From Arthrobacter gallicola (GTDB lineage: Bacteria > Actinomycetota > Actinomycetes > Actinomycetales > Micrococcaceae): a stretch of DNA of 64,000 bases. A program made the translations under genes and the position numbers. Below are positions 27,442 through 40,072 of this stretch, in pieces. The notes beneath the pieces were generated by a model, which worked only from the letters and a program-made list of their open reading frames with translations, ran no database searches and was not told the DNA's origin. The stretch is taken from contig NZ_JACSQD010000005.1 of assembly GCF_014836775.1 (NCBI RefSeq), forward strand, positions 147,514-211,513, read 5' to 3'. The stretch's first letter is position 1. Each line of letters starts with the position of its first letter.

Positions 27442-27616
27442 ATTCATCACTCGCACCCTTATGAGGTATTAACTACATTAGGACACCGGTCTGGAAGGCT
27501 CCTGTCAGCAAGCTGGCAACTCCCTGAGAACGGCTGCTCTGTCCTCCGGGCATAGCTCCCGTACCACCTTGAGGCTGACCTCGTTCGGCTGACTCCTGGG
27601 CCGTGGCCTGAGAGTC

Positions 27617-28624
27617 TTACGCTGCTTTCCGGAGCCCTTGGCCGGACTGCGCGTCCTGGCCGGGCTTCGTGCCTCGGCCCGACTGTGCGCCCTGGCCGGG
27701 CTTCGGGCCTTGGCCCGACTGTGCGCTCTGGCCGGGCTTCGTGTCCTGACTGGCTTGTGCACCGGACTGTGTGCCGCCGGCCGGGGATCCGCCGGTCTGG
27801 GTTCCAGTTGACTGCTTTCCAGCAGGTGCCTGGATCCCCTCAGTCTTATTGCCCTTGCCCCGCTTCTTTTTCTTGGACGCAGCCTTTTTGTTCACGGGGG
27901 ATTTCACGGCTGGAGCTTTGGGCGCTGCGGACTCGGCCGCACCCGGCTTACTTCCGGAGGCACCTGCCGGGCTCCCGGAGCTGGAAGGCTTCGAGGCCTG
28001 TGCAGCCTTCCCCGGACCAGCAGCCTTCGCGGCCTGAGCAGTCTTTGCGGTCTGAGCTGACTTTGCTGACTTTGCAGACTTCCCCGGACCAGCAGACTTC
28101 GCGGCCTTCGCAGCCTGAGCAGTCTTCGCCGGCTGTCCAGGCCCGGAAGCTGCTTGCCCACCGGCACTTTTCGCCGGGGAAGCCGAAACCACTGCGGCCG
28201 TCTCCTCACCCAAGATAGACGCGGACTGCGGCTGGCGGGTGTGAGGCCGGCTCGAGAGGGGGCTGCTGAGGCGGGCGTCGTGGCGCGCCGGCAGCAGGGC
28301 TTCCATGAGCTCCTCCGTGGCGGAGCGCGTGGTGTCCAGGAACACGGCTGCTGCTGCGTCGTCCGGGGCGGTCTCCGTCCGGTGGATGGCGGAACGTTTC
28401 ACCAGCCGGTACAGGGCCGAGGCAACCACCAGCAGGGCAATGCCGGTGCCGTACATCAAGGTCAGGGAGAGGGCCAGTGAAGTCGTCCCGCCGGAGAAGA
28501 ACCCATATCCCGCAATTGCCAGGACCAGCCAGATAATGCTGACAACAGTGCAGACAGAACGCACTTTGATGTAGAAGGGACGTTGCTGCACGTCCGCAAT
28601 CTGCGGCGGCAAAATATCAGGCAC
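27617..28624 (-). CDS. Membrane protein with long low-complexity basic tail
   Basis: A 335-aa protein of unknown function. Two transmembrane helices near the N-terminus (about 22-44 and 50-68) are followed by a cytoplasmic stretch and then about 190 residues of Ala/Lys/Ser/Gly/Pro/Gln-rich sequence. The tail has repeated AKSAKSAQTAK and PGQxAQSGQGPK units and a KKAASKKKKRGKG basic cluster. The tail is probably disordered and may bind nucleic acid or cell-wall polymers (inference). The tail region also gives long open frames on the other strand, which are not genes. Confidence 0.7.
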   Translation of the reverse strand: MPDILPPQIADVQQRPFYIKVRSVCTVVSIIWLVLAIAGYGFFSGGTTSLALSLTLMYGTGIALLVVASALYRLVKRSAIHRTETAPDDAAAAVFLDTTRSATEELMEALLPARHDARLSSPLSSRPHTRQPQSASILGEETAAVVSASPAKSAGGQAASGPGQPAKTAQAAKAAKSAGPGKSAKSAKSAQTAKTAQAAKAAGPGKAAQASKPSSSGSPAGASGSKPGAAESAAPKAPAVKSPVNKKAASKKKKRGKGNKTEGIQAPAGKQSTGTQTGGSPAGGTQSGAQASQDTKPGQSAQSGQGPKPGQGAQSGRGTKPGQDAQSGQGLRKAA

Positions 28625-28776
28625 TGATGAGACCTCTCAAAGCACAAAACGGCAGGACTAAAAGTGGAAGTTGGCCGGGGCCATCCTGCTCTTCAACTGT
28701 AAGGACCGCCACGGACCTTGCTGACCATTCCCGCGCCCTTTGGCCGATTTGTTACTTACAGTCGATGAGATCTTGC

Positions 28777-29868
28777 TCACAGTCCATCGCGGGCGGGTGA
28801 GAGCGCCGCGGCGGCATCAACCGGGGTCCGCCTGCCGAGCAGTTGGGCCGCGGCCAATTCGGCAATTCCGGACGAGGTTTGAAACCCGTAACCGCCCTGC
28901 CCGGCGAGCCAGTAGAACCCGGGAACGACGTCGTCGTATCCCACCACAGGCAGACCGTCCGGAGCTTCGGTGCGCAGACCCGTCCAGGCACGCCGGACTT
29001 CCCCAAGCCCCAGAGACGTCACGGAATTGACCAGGGAGATCAGCGCATCGATGTCCTCGGGGCGGTGCCGGGCGTCCTCCGAGTGGCTGGGAACAGCTTC
29101 GGAGGGAGAGACCAGCACACCGTCGGCATCGGGCCGGTAATAAAAGGTTTCCAGCGCGCTTGCCACCATGGGACCGTCCGGTGCCGGCGGGTTGGCCGCC
29201 TCCACGATCGCGGCGGTCCGGCGGTAAGGCTGCAGGCGCCTCGAACGGGCTCCAAAGACGCCGGCGACGGAATCCGCCCAGGCGCCGGCGGCGTTCACCA
29301 CGGTGGAGGCTCGGAACCTCTCCCCCGCCGCGGTGACCAGCCAGTCCCCGGATGCAGTCCATTCTGCCGTCTCCACCCGGCACCCGGTCAGGATGCGGCC
29401 GCCGAAGGATTCGATGCGTCTGTGGTGCCAGTCCAACAGAAGGCCGGTATCGCAGGATACTGAGGTGGTGTCCAGGCCGGCGGCCGCGAAGGCTCCGGCG
29501 TGCAGTTCCGGTGCCAGCCCGGCGGCCTCGGCCATGGTGATCGGGTGCATGTGTCCGCTGGCCTGGTCGCGGACGTCCTCTTCGTCGCCCACCAGGAGGA
29601 AGGAGCGAGGCGTCAGCATCGGCTGCGGCAGCTCCGCTTCCAGTTCCCGGATCAGGGCAAGCGTCCGTACGGTCAGATCCTGCACCGGAGGCGGCCCGTA
29701 ACTGGGGATCAGCTGCCGGGCGGAGCGGGAGGAGGTGTGGTACGCCAGGGTGTCTTCGGCTTCAAGCAGCACGACGCCGGTGTCCGGGGCCAGCGCTGAA
29801 GCCAGCGACAGCCCGGCAATGCCACCGCCGATAATCAGGACCTGTGTCTGCGGAGGAGGACTAGGCAC
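28777..29868 (-). CDS. FAD-dependent oxidoreductase (DAO family)
   Basis: A 363-aa flavoprotein of the D-amino-acid oxidase/dehydrogenase (DAO) fold. It has an N-terminal Rossmann dinucleotide motif (VLIIGGGIAGLSLASAL) and a HTSSRSARQL segment like that of D-arginine dehydrogenase-type enzymes. The C-terminal FAD-binding stretch is WLAGQGGYGFQTSSGIAELAA. The amine substrate is unknown. GTG start at 29868 overlaps the stop of the PP2C-like gene by 8 bp (GTGCCTAG), so the two are probably translated together. Confidence 0.82.
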   Translation of the reverse strand: MPSPPPQTQVLIIGGGIAGLSLASALAPDTGVVLLEAEDTLAYHTSSRSARQLIPSYGPPPVQDLTVRTLALIRELEAELPQPMLTPRSFLLVGDEEDVRDQASGHMHPITMAEAAGLAPELHAGAFAAAGLDTTSVSCDTGLLLDWHHRRIESFGGRILTGCRVETAEWTASGDWLVTAAGERFRASTVVNAAGAWADSVAGVFGARSRRLQPYRRTAAIVEAANPPAPDGPMVASALETFYYRPDADGVLVSPSEAVPSHSEDARHRPEDIDALISLVNSVTSLGLGEVRRAWTGLRTEAPDGLPVVGYDDVVPGFYWLAGQGGYGFQTSSGIAELAAAQLLGRRTPVDAAAALSPARDGL

Positions 29869-30661
29869 CGGGCACCACCGTCAGAATGGTCGCATCGTCA
29901 GCTTTCTCCCCGGCTGCCAGCTGCCGGCCGCGAAGCTCCAGCAGGAGCCGCTGGGCACCGATGGGAGTCGAGGCAGCACGCAGGAGGCCCGCTGGTCCGT
30001 CCACCAGGCCCAGCTCGACGGCGCGCCACGCGCCGTCGGAGACCAGGACCAGCCGGCGTGGCCGCGGCAGCCGCTGAAGGTGCGCGTGCTGGACAGCTTC
30101 CGGTTCCCGCCGCGCCACCCACAGCCGGCCCGGCGTATTCCGCAGTTCTCTGTCCCGGCGGAGCAGTTCCTGGGTCTGTTCGGGACCGGCCGGCTGTTCC
30201 CGGTGCACCCGCAGGTCTGCCGGCTCGCTGGTCACATGGGCCACGGATCTATCCTCCAGCTCGAGAACGGCGTGGCAGTCGGCGAGCACCAGCACCTCCA
30301 CACCGCCGCCGGTCAGCTGTGCCAGGCACAGCGCTGCACTCGGGAACCTGGCCCGCTCCCCCGCGGCGCGTTCCTCCGCCACCGCATCCACCCGGCGGAG
30401 GGCGTCCGCAAGGACGGCACGGGCCGCTGAGTGCTCAGATTCAGCGGCAGCCGCCGAACGGGCAGCTTCCCCCAGCAGCAGGTCCAGTGTCCGGGCATAC
30501 CAGGACGGATTGGACGGTCCCGGAAGATCAAGTTCGGGAAGCAGGGAGGTGGCTCCGTCTATCACCCAGGCGCTGGCTCCGGCGAACCCGCAGCTGTCCT
30601 CAATAACGTGCCCGTCACCTTCGGTCTGGACGCGGACGGAATGTCTCCAGTTGATGGGCAT
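29861..30661 (-). CDS. PP2C-like protein phosphatase
   Basis: A 266-aa protein with features of PP2C-type serine/threonine phosphatases: an early VIEDSCGFAG, WVIDGATSL in place of the DGMGG loop, LVLVSDGAWRAV, and the C-terminal EKADDATILTV. These supply the metal-binding aspartates. The target is unknown. Start is ATG 30661; an in-frame ATG at 30676 with AGGG close upstream is possible. It lies between an APH-like kinase gene (20-bp gap) and a DAO oxidoreductase gene (8-bp overlap). Confidence 0.68.
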   Translation of the reverse strand: MPINWRHSVRVQTEGDGHVIEDSCGFAGASAWVIDGATSLLPELDLPGPSNPSWYARTLDLLLGEAARSAAAAESEHSAARAVLADALRRVDAVAEERAAGERARFPSAALCLAQLTGGGVEVLVLADCHAVLELEDRSVAHVTSEPADLRVHREQPAGPEQTQELLRRDRELRNTPGRLWVARREPEAVQHAHLQRLPRPRRLVLVSDGAWRAVELGLVDGPAGLLRAASTPIGAQRLLLELRGRQLAAGEKADDATILTVVPGA

Positions 30662-30681
30662 AGCCCATTGTGGCATGCACC

Positions 30682-31578
30682 CTAAAGCCACGTGAGATCG
30701 TCGGTGAGGATCTCCATCAGGGTCTCGGATCCCACCAGATACAGTCCCGGATGTCTTTCGGCTCCCGCCAGGAGATTCGAGGCCATGCAGACAGCCCAGC
30801 CGCGGGCCCGCAGCCAGACAGCGGGATCGCCGTCGTACTGGCTGCCCAGGAAACCGTGCAGGCGCCGGCGGCCCACGCCGTCGAAAACCAGCCAGGCGGC
30901 GGCAAGGTCGGTGGCCGGGTCCCCGGCGGTCAGATCCCCGAAGTCGATGACCGCCTGCAGGGTTCCGTTTTTGGCGATCAGGTTGGCGGGGTGCAGATCG
31001 CCGTGCAGCCACACGGGGTTACCGTTCCACGGCGGCAACGCGGCTGCCTGCTCCCAGATCTCGGTGATGCGGGCCGCGTGCGGGACCATGCCGGAGCGCA
31101 GCCGTTCCTGAACCGCCTGGCTGCGGGTGGCCAGGGGCCCGCCCACCACGGGGTTGGGCGGATAGTCCCGGGGCGCCTCACGGTGGAAGGTATTCAGGAA
31201 ATCCCCCAGCGGTGCAGCCAGGGCGACGTTCCGGTCCCGCGGCTGGGAGGAGACGTCCAAGCCGTCAAACCACTCGCTGATGCTCCACGGGTACGGATAG
31301 GACTCCTCCGGTACACCCGCGTACAGCGGGACTGAGGTTCCGATTTTCAGGGACGCCGTGAGTTCGGGAAGCCAGCGCTGTTCTTTTTCCATCAGGCCGG
31401 CAACGCTCTGCCGGCGGGGAAGGCGGACCACCAGCTCCGGACCGAGCCGGTAGACGTGGTTCACCCACCCGTCCCCCACTTGTGTCAGCGGGTGGTGCGC
31501 CAGCTGCGGAAACTGGCTCTGCAACAGGGCACGGACCAGATCTGCATCCACTGCAAGCTGGGCCGGGACCGTAGACAT
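30682..31578 (-). CDS. Aminoglycoside phosphotransferase-fold kinase
   Basis: A 298-aa APH-family kinase. The Brenner motif is WLHGDLHPANLI with catalytic Asp, and the metal-binding motif is VIDFGDLTAGDPATDLA. An N-terminal lobe carries VNHVYRLGPELVVRLP. Family members phosphorylate antibiotics, small metabolites or proteins; the sequence does not say which. Start at 31578 was chosen over GTG 31587 because AGGG lies 8 bp upstream. First gene of a three-gene minus-strand cluster with the PP2C-like and DAO genes. Confidence 0.82.
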   Translation of the reverse strand: MSTVPAQLAVDADLVRALLQSQFPQLAHHPLTQVGDGWVNHVYRLGPELVVRLPRRQSVAGLMEKEQRWLPELTASLKIGTSVPLYAGVPEESYPYPWSISEWFDGLDVSSQPRDRNVALAAPLGDFLNTFHREAPRDYPPNPVVGGPLATRSQAVQERLRSGMVPHAARITEIWEQAAALPPWNGNPVWLHGDLHPANLIAKNGTLQAVIDFGDLTAGDPATDLAAAWLVFDGVGRRRLHGFLGSQYDGDPAVWLRARGWAVCMASNLLAGAERHPGLYLVGSETLMEILTDDLTWL

Positions 31579-31703
31579 GCTGAGCACCCTACCCTGCGCC
31601 CCGTCCCGTGCACAGACGCCTTAACGCAGCCCGGCTCCCGGTCCGGAACTCCCCGCAGGGAAGCACCGGGCCGGAAGCCGGAGCAGGAGTGAACAGGCCT
31701 GGG

Positions 31704-33221
31704 TCAGCCCTGCACACCCAGGCGTTCGAGGATCAGTTCGCGGACCCGGCCGGCGTCGGCCTGGCCGCGGGTGGCCTTCATCACGCCGCCGACGATCGCG
31801 CCGACAGCCTGGATCTTGCCGCCGCGGATCTTGTCTGCAACATCCGGAGCAGCCGCCAGGGCGGCGTCGATGGCTTCGAGCAGGGCTCCGTCATCAGAGA
31901 CGACGGCGAGGCCGCGCTTTTCGATGACTTCCTCCGGGCTGCCTTCGCCGGCGAGGACGCCGTCCAGGACCTGGCGGGCCAGCTTGTCGTTGATCTTGCC
32001 GGCCTGGACCAGGCGGTCCAGCTCAACTATCAGTTCCGGAGTGACACCGGTATCCACCGGATCCACTTCGGCTTCCTTGGCACGCCGGGCCACTTCACCC
32101 ATCCACCATTTGCGGGCCACCTGGGCGGAGGCGCCCGCTGCAATGGTTTCCTCGATGGCTTCCATCACTCCGGCGTTGACGACGTCGCGGAACTCGGCGT
32201 CGGAGTAGCCCCAGTCGGTCTTGAGCCGCTTGCGGCGCTCGGCCGGCGGCTCGGGCAGGCGGGAGCGCAGCTCTTCGATCCACTCCGGGGTGGTGACCAC
32301 GGGCAGCAGGTCCGGTTCCGGGAAGTACCGGTAGTCATCGGCGTCGGACTTGGGCCGGCCCGACGTCGTCGAGCGCGTGTCCTCATGCCAGTGACGGGTT
32401 TCCTGGACGATCTTCTCGCCGGATTCCAGGACGGCGGCATGCCGCTGGATTTCGAAGCGGACCGCGCGTTCGACGGCGCGCAGCGAGTTCACGTTCTTGG
32501 TTTCGGACCGCGTGCCGAACTTTTCCTGGCCGTACGGGCGCAGGGAGACGTTGGCGTCGCAGCGGACGTTGCCGCGCTCCATCTTGGCGTCGGAAACACC
32601 GAGGTTCTTGACGATTTCCCGGATGGCAGCCACGTAAGCCTTGGCGAGCTCCGGTGCGCGGGAACCGGCGCCCTCGATCGGCTTGGTCACGATTTCCACC
32701 AGCGGTACACCGGCCCGGTTGTAGTCCACCAGGGAGAAGTCGGCGCCCTGGATGCGGCCTGCCGCACCGCCCATGTGGGTGAGCTTTCCGGCGTCTTCCT
32801 CCATGTGCGCGCGCTCGATCTCGACGCGGAACACGGTGCCGTCTTCGAGTTCAACATCCAGCCAGCCGTCGTACGCAATGGGATCTTCGTACTGGGAGGT
32901 CTGGAAGTTCTTGGGGGTGTCCGGGTAGAAGTACTGCTTCCGGGCGAAAGTGCAGGATTCGGCGATCTTGCAGTTCAGCGCCAGGCCGATCAGGATCGAG
33001 TACTCCACGGCGGTCTTGTTCACCACCGGCAGCACGCCGGGCAGGCCGAGGTCCACCGGAGTCACGTTCGTGTTCGGTTCGTCGCCGAAGACGTTCGGGG
33101 CGTCGGAGAACATCTTGGTTTTGGTGTTGAGCTCCACATGGACCTCAAACCCGAGAACCGGATCGTACTTCTCGATGGCCGTCTCGAAGGGAAGGGTCTC
33201 TTCCTGGGTGTGCACGGACAT
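31704..33221 (-). CDS. gatB: Asp-tRNA(Asn)/Glu-tRNA(Gln) amidotransferase subunit B
   Basis: The 505-aa GatB subunit binds mischarged Glu-tRNA(Gln) (and often Asp-tRNA(Asn)) and activates its side chain for amidation. The family start is YDPVLGFEVHVELNTKTKMF, followed by the NVTPVDLGLPGVLPVVN block and a C-terminal YqeY-like helical tail. The ATG overlaps the gatA stop (TAATG). Last of gatC-gatA-gatB on the minus strand. Confidence 0.97.
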   Translation of the reverse strand: MSVHTQEETLPFETAIEKYDPVLGFEVHVELNTKTKMFSDAPNVFGDEPNTNVTPVDLGLPGVLPVVNKTAVEYSILIGLALNCKIAESCTFARKQYFYPDTPKNFQTSQYEDPIAYDGWLDVELEDGTVFRVEIERAHMEEDAGKLTHMGGAAGRIQGADFSLVDYNRAGVPLVEIVTKPIEGAGSRAPELAKAYVAAIREIVKNLGVSDAKMERGNVRCDANVSLRPYGQEKFGTRSETKNVNSLRAVERAVRFEIQRHAAVLESGEKIVQETRHWHEDTRSTTSGRPKSDADDYRYFPEPDLLPVVTTPEWIEELRSRLPEPPAERRKRLKTDWGYSDAEFRDVVNAGVMEAIEETIAAGASAQVARKWWMGEVARRAKEAEVDPVDTGVTPELIVELDRLVQAGKINDKLARQVLDGVLAGEGSPEEVIEKRGLAVVSDDGALLEAIDAALAAAPDVADKIRGGKIQAVGAIVGGVMKATRGQADAGRVRELILERLGVQG

Positions 33222-34723
33222 TACTTCACTCCTCCGAGTACGGGGGCTGAGGCCAGCAGCGGGCCGCCCCACTTCTGCTCCAACAGGCCTTCCAGGGCTG
33301 CGCCGGCCCGGTACAGGCGCACGTCCTCGCGGGCGGGTGCCAGGAACTGGATGCCCACCGGCAGCCCGTCGGCCAGGCCGCCGGGAATGGAGATGCCCGG
33401 GACGCCGGCCATGTTGGCCGGAATGGTGGCGACGTCGTTGAGGTACATGGCCAGCGGATCGTCCAGCTTCTCGCCGAGCTTGAACGCCGTGTTCGGCGAG
33501 GTCGGGGAGATCAGCACGTCAGCCTGTGCAAACGCGGCATTGAAATCGCGCTGGATCAGGGTGCGGACCTTCTGGGCCGAGCCGTAATAGGCGTCGTAGT
33601 ACCCGGCGGAAAGGGCGTAGGTGCCCAGGATGATCCGGCGCTTGACCTCGTCGCCGAAGCCGGCGGCGCGGGTAGCACCCATCACGCGCTCGATCGTGAG
33701 CGGCGGTTCGGCGGGCAGCCGGCGCATACCGTACCGGACGCCGTCGTACTTCGCCAGGTTCGAGGAGGCCTCGGACGGCATGATCAGGTAGTAGGCGCCC
33801 AGGGCGTACTTGAAGTTCGGGCAGGAGACCTCAACGATTTCCGCGCCGGCGTCCTTGAGCAGTTCCAGCGACTCGTCAAAGCGGGCCTGCACGCCGGGCT
33901 GGTAGCCCTCGCCCTGCAGTTCCTTAATGACGCCGATGCGCATGCCGGCGACGCTGCCGTTGCGGGCAGCCTCCACCAGGTTGCCCACCGGGTCGGTGAG
34001 GGACGTGGAGTCGCGCGGGTCGTGCCCGCCGATGACTTCCTGCAGCAGGGCGGCATCCAGCACGGTCCGGGAGACCGGGCCGATCTGATCCAGTGAGGAC
34101 GCCATCGCGATCGCACCGTAGCGCGAAACTCCGCCGTAGGTCGGCTTCACGCCCACCGAACCGGTCACGGACGCGGGCTGGCGGATGGACCCGCCGGTGT
34201 CGGTACCGAGGGCCAGGGGCGCTTCGAAGGCGGCGACGGCGGCTGCCGAACCGCCGCCGGAGCCGCCGGGGATGCGGTCCAGGTCCCACGGGTTGCGGGT
34301 GGGGCCGTACGCCGAGTGCTCCGTGGAGGAGCCCATGGCGAATTCGTCCAGGTTGGTCTTGCCAAGCATCGGCATGCGCGCAGCGCGGATCCGGGAGATC
34401 ACGGTGGCGTCGTAGGGGCTCATCCAGCCTTCGAGCATCTTCGAGCCGGCCGTGGTGGGCTGGCCCACCGTGACGATCAGGTCCTTGATGGCGATCGGAA
34501 CGCCGGCCAGGGTGTGCAGCTCTTCGCCGGCGGCACGGGCCTTGTCCACACCGGAAGCCACTTCGAGGGCTTCGTCGGTGTTGACGTGCAGGAACGCGTG
34601 GATGTCGCCGTCAACGGCGGCAATGCGGTCCAGGTGCGCCTGGGTGACCTCGACGGCGGAGACTTCGCGGGAAGCCAGCTTTTCTGCCAGTACGGCAGCG
34701 CTGGAGGTAATCAGTTCACTCAT
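33221..34723 (-). CDS. gatA: Asp-tRNA(Asn)/Glu-tRNA(Gln) amidotransferase subunit A
   Basis: The 500-aa amidase-signature subunit releases ammonia from glutamine. The Ser-cis-Ser-Lys region shows the Lys in [10 protein letters not shown] and the serines in [14 protein letters not shown] and [13 protein letters not shown]. Start at 34723 was chosen because [20 protein letters not shown] matches the family N-terminus. It lies 7 bp after the gatC stop and overlaps the gatB start by one base. Confidence 0.97.
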   Translation of the reverse strand: MSELITSSAAVLAEKLASREVSAVEVTQAHLDRIAAVDGDIHAFLHVNTDEALEVASGVDKARAAGEELHTLAGVPIAIKDLIVTVGQPTTAGSKMLEGWMSPYDATVISRIRAARMPMLGKTNLDEFAMGSSTEHSAYGPTRNPWDLDRIPGGSGGGSAAAVAAFEAPLALGTDTGGSIRQPASVTGSVGVKPTYGGVSRYGAIAMASSLDQIGPVSRTVLDAALLQEVIGGHDPRDSTSLTDPVGNLVEAARNGSVAGMRIGVIKELQGEGYQPGVQARFDESLELLKDAGAEIVEVSCPNFKYALGAYYLIMPSEASSNLAKYDGVRYGMRRLPAEPPLTIERVMGATRAAGFGDEVKRRIILGTYALSAGYYDAYYGSAQKVRTLIQRDFNAAFAQADVLISPTSPNTAFKLGEKLDDPLAMYLNDVATIPANMAGVPGISIPGGLADGLPVGIQFLAPAREDVRLYRAGAALEGLLEQKWGGPLLASAPVLGGVK

Positions 34724-34730
34724 GGAAGTC

Positions 34731-35027
34731 TTACTCCTCATCCAGGATGGCAGGGACCTTGAAGCGGCCTTCAGCATTGTCCGGCGCGCCGGACAGGGCC
34801 TGCTCATTGGTCAGCGTCTGCCCCACCACGTCCTCGCGGAACACATTCGCCAGCGGGATCGGGTGGGAGGTGGCCGGGATGTCCTCGCCGGCAACTTCGC
34901 TTACGGATTTGATCGAATCCACGATGACGTCGAGTTCGCCGGCCATTTTGTCCAGCTCGTCGTCGGTCATCTCAATGTGGGCCAGCCGCGCCAGATGCGC
35001 CACCGCCTCACGATTGATCTCAGACAT
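34731..35027 (-). CDS. gatC: Asp-tRNA(Asn)/Glu-tRNA(Gln) amidotransferase subunit C
   Basis: A 98-aa GatC subunit that clamps GatA to GatB. It carries the expected [24 protein letters not shown] opening and the C-terminal ...[20 protein letters not shown]. First gene of the gatCAB operon. The upstream gap to the GNAT gene holds a long palindrome at 35156-35206. Confidence 0.95.
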   Translation of the reverse strand: MSEINREAVAHLARLAHIEMTDDELDKMAGELDVIVDSIKSVSEVAGEDIPATSHPIPLANVFREDVVGQTLTNEQALSGAPDNAEGRFKVPAILDEE

Positions 35028-35155
35028 GAGTCTCCCATGCGTCTTATGCAGTATTTTCGGCTTCCACCGGTATCCCTACCAGTCTACGGCGTGCGGCAAC
35101 ACAGTTCAGGCGGCATGCGCCGGACGCGCTGCGGGAGGCAGGGTCGTCGCGGTCC

Positions 35156-35206
35156 GTGTGCAGATATGGCGACCTTTTTTCGCGGAAGGTCGCCATACCT
35201 GCACAC
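35156..35206. repeat. Solitary copy of the dispersed palindrome
   Basis: Two 21-nt arms (35156-35176 and 35186-35206) are inverted repeats with one mismatch around a 9-nt loop containing TTTT. The arm sequence GTGTGCAGATATGGCGACC is the same as in the array at 52.7-54.9 kb. It lies in the gap between gatC and the minus-strand GNAT gene, where it could end or stabilise the GNAT transcript. Confidence 0.9.
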
Positions 35207-35226
35207 TGAGCAGCGGCTGCCGGGAA

Positions 35227-35721
35227 CTAGAGCTCCAGGCGGAAGACCCAGAGGACGTAATCTTCGCCAGGCACGGTCCAGTCACGTTCCGGAACCCGCT
35301 CGAAACCAAGCGAGAGGTACATGCTGTGCGCTCCGAGCATGCTGGTCATGCTGGTCAGGGAGACAGCGTGGATGCCGTCCAGGCTGCGGGCATAGTCCAC
35401 AATGGCGCTGACCAGCGCCCGGCCCACTCCCCCGCGCTGCACGGCAGGATCGACGGCGAGCATGCGGAATTCCAGTTCACCCTCGCCCGCAATGTCCGCG
35501 TAGGGCTGGCCGGCGAAGGTGACTGCCGCAGACCCGGCGACGGCGCCGTCCTTTTCGGCCACCCAGAGTTCTGCGTGCTCGGCACGGTGTTCCACGTTTT
35601 CGAGATCCTGGACATAGGGATTGTCCGCGTCGATGAACCCGGCCTTCAGGTAGGCGTCACGGGTAATCCGGCGAATGTCTTCAAAGTCTGCTGGGGTAGC
35701 CCGCCGGACGGTGATGCTCAT
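35227..35721 (-). CDS. GNAT family N-acetyltransferase
   Basis: A 164-aa single-domain GNAT protein: ITVRRATPADFEDIRRITRDAYL at the start, and motif A with acetyl-CoA loop in FRMLAVDPAVQRGGVGRALVSA. The substrate is unknown. It is a single gene; its stop lies 20 bp from the palindrome at 35156-35206. Confidence 0.88.
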   Translation of the reverse strand: MSITVRRATPADFEDIRRITRDAYLKAGFIDADNPYVQDLENVEHRAEHAELWVAEKDGAVAGSAAVTFAGQPYADIAGEGELEFRMLAVDPAVQRGGVGRALVSAIVDYARSLDGIHAVSLTSMTSMLGAHSMYLSLGFERVPERDWTVPGEDYVLWVFRLEL

Positions 35722-35860
35722 GGGTGTTACGGATCCTTACGTGGGGGTTGATTTCCAGCGTAAATTCTATCCGCAGCCAGGCATCCGTCCGGCCGGAGAA
35801 GGCCTTTGGCCCAGGTGAGCCCGAACACACGGCGGCCTGACCATCCGGTGGCAGGAGGGT

Positions 35861-36307
35861 TTAGTGCCTCCTGGCGGCCGCCGAACAGGCCACGCAGTAG
35901 CGGGCCTCGGGCCGGATTTCCAGCCTGGCTTCCGGGATCGGCTCCCCACAGCGTTCACAGATTCCGTAGACCCCGTCATCCAGCCGCACCCGGGCCAGGA
36001 GCATCTCCGCCAGCGAGGCCTCCAGCGCCGCGAGCATCGACATTTCATTGGCACGTTCCACGGTGACCGTGGTGCCCTCGGGATCATGCTCATCATCCGC
36101 CGGGGTGTCCTTAGCAGCGGCCGTGACTTCCCGGATATCTGCCAGGACGGAGTCGATCTTCCTGCGGACGTCGGCGATATGTTCGTCGATAATCGCGGCG
36201 AACCGGGCGGTATCCAGGTCCGGCGGGGTCTGGGGTTTGGGTGCCGGGACGCGTGTGGTGACCGCGGACGGCGACTTCCGCGCTGCCGGAGTGAGTTTAC
36301 GGGTCAT
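35861..36307 (-). CDS. TraR/DksA family zinc-finger protein
   Basis: A 148-aa protein with a long helical coiled-coil segment and a C-terminal DksA-type zinc finger CERCGEPIP ... YCVACS (Cys-x2-Cys-x17-Cys-x2-Cys). Such proteins can enter the RNA polymerase secondary channel or act as small regulators. The N-terminus (about 1-30) is Pro/Lys-rich. Start at 36307 is supported by GGGAGG 7-8 bp upstream. No operon partner is obvious. Confidence 0.85.
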   Translation of the reverse strand: MTRKLTPAARKSPSAVTTRVPAPKPQTPPDLDTARFAAIIDEHIADVRRKIDSVLADIREVTAAAKDTPADDEHDPEGTTVTVERANEMSMLAALEASLAEMLLARVRLDDGVYGICERCGEPIPEARLEIRPEARYCVACSAAARRH

Positions 36308-36430
36308 GATGCATCCTCCCGGGCTCCAAGGAGCTGTGCTGAACTCCCCCAATTATCCGCGCCCTGGTGTCCGTGGCCATCCCCGGAAGGCCCCGCTTTC
36401 CTCAGGGCTTAAAGTCCGCCCGGGTCTTGC

Positions 36431-40064
<3,634 letters not shown>

Positions 40065-40072
<8 letters not shown>

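Noticed and set aside
27685..28218. Plus-strand frame opposite the low-complexity tail gene
   Set aside because: Mirror of the repetitive tail; no start signal or family match.
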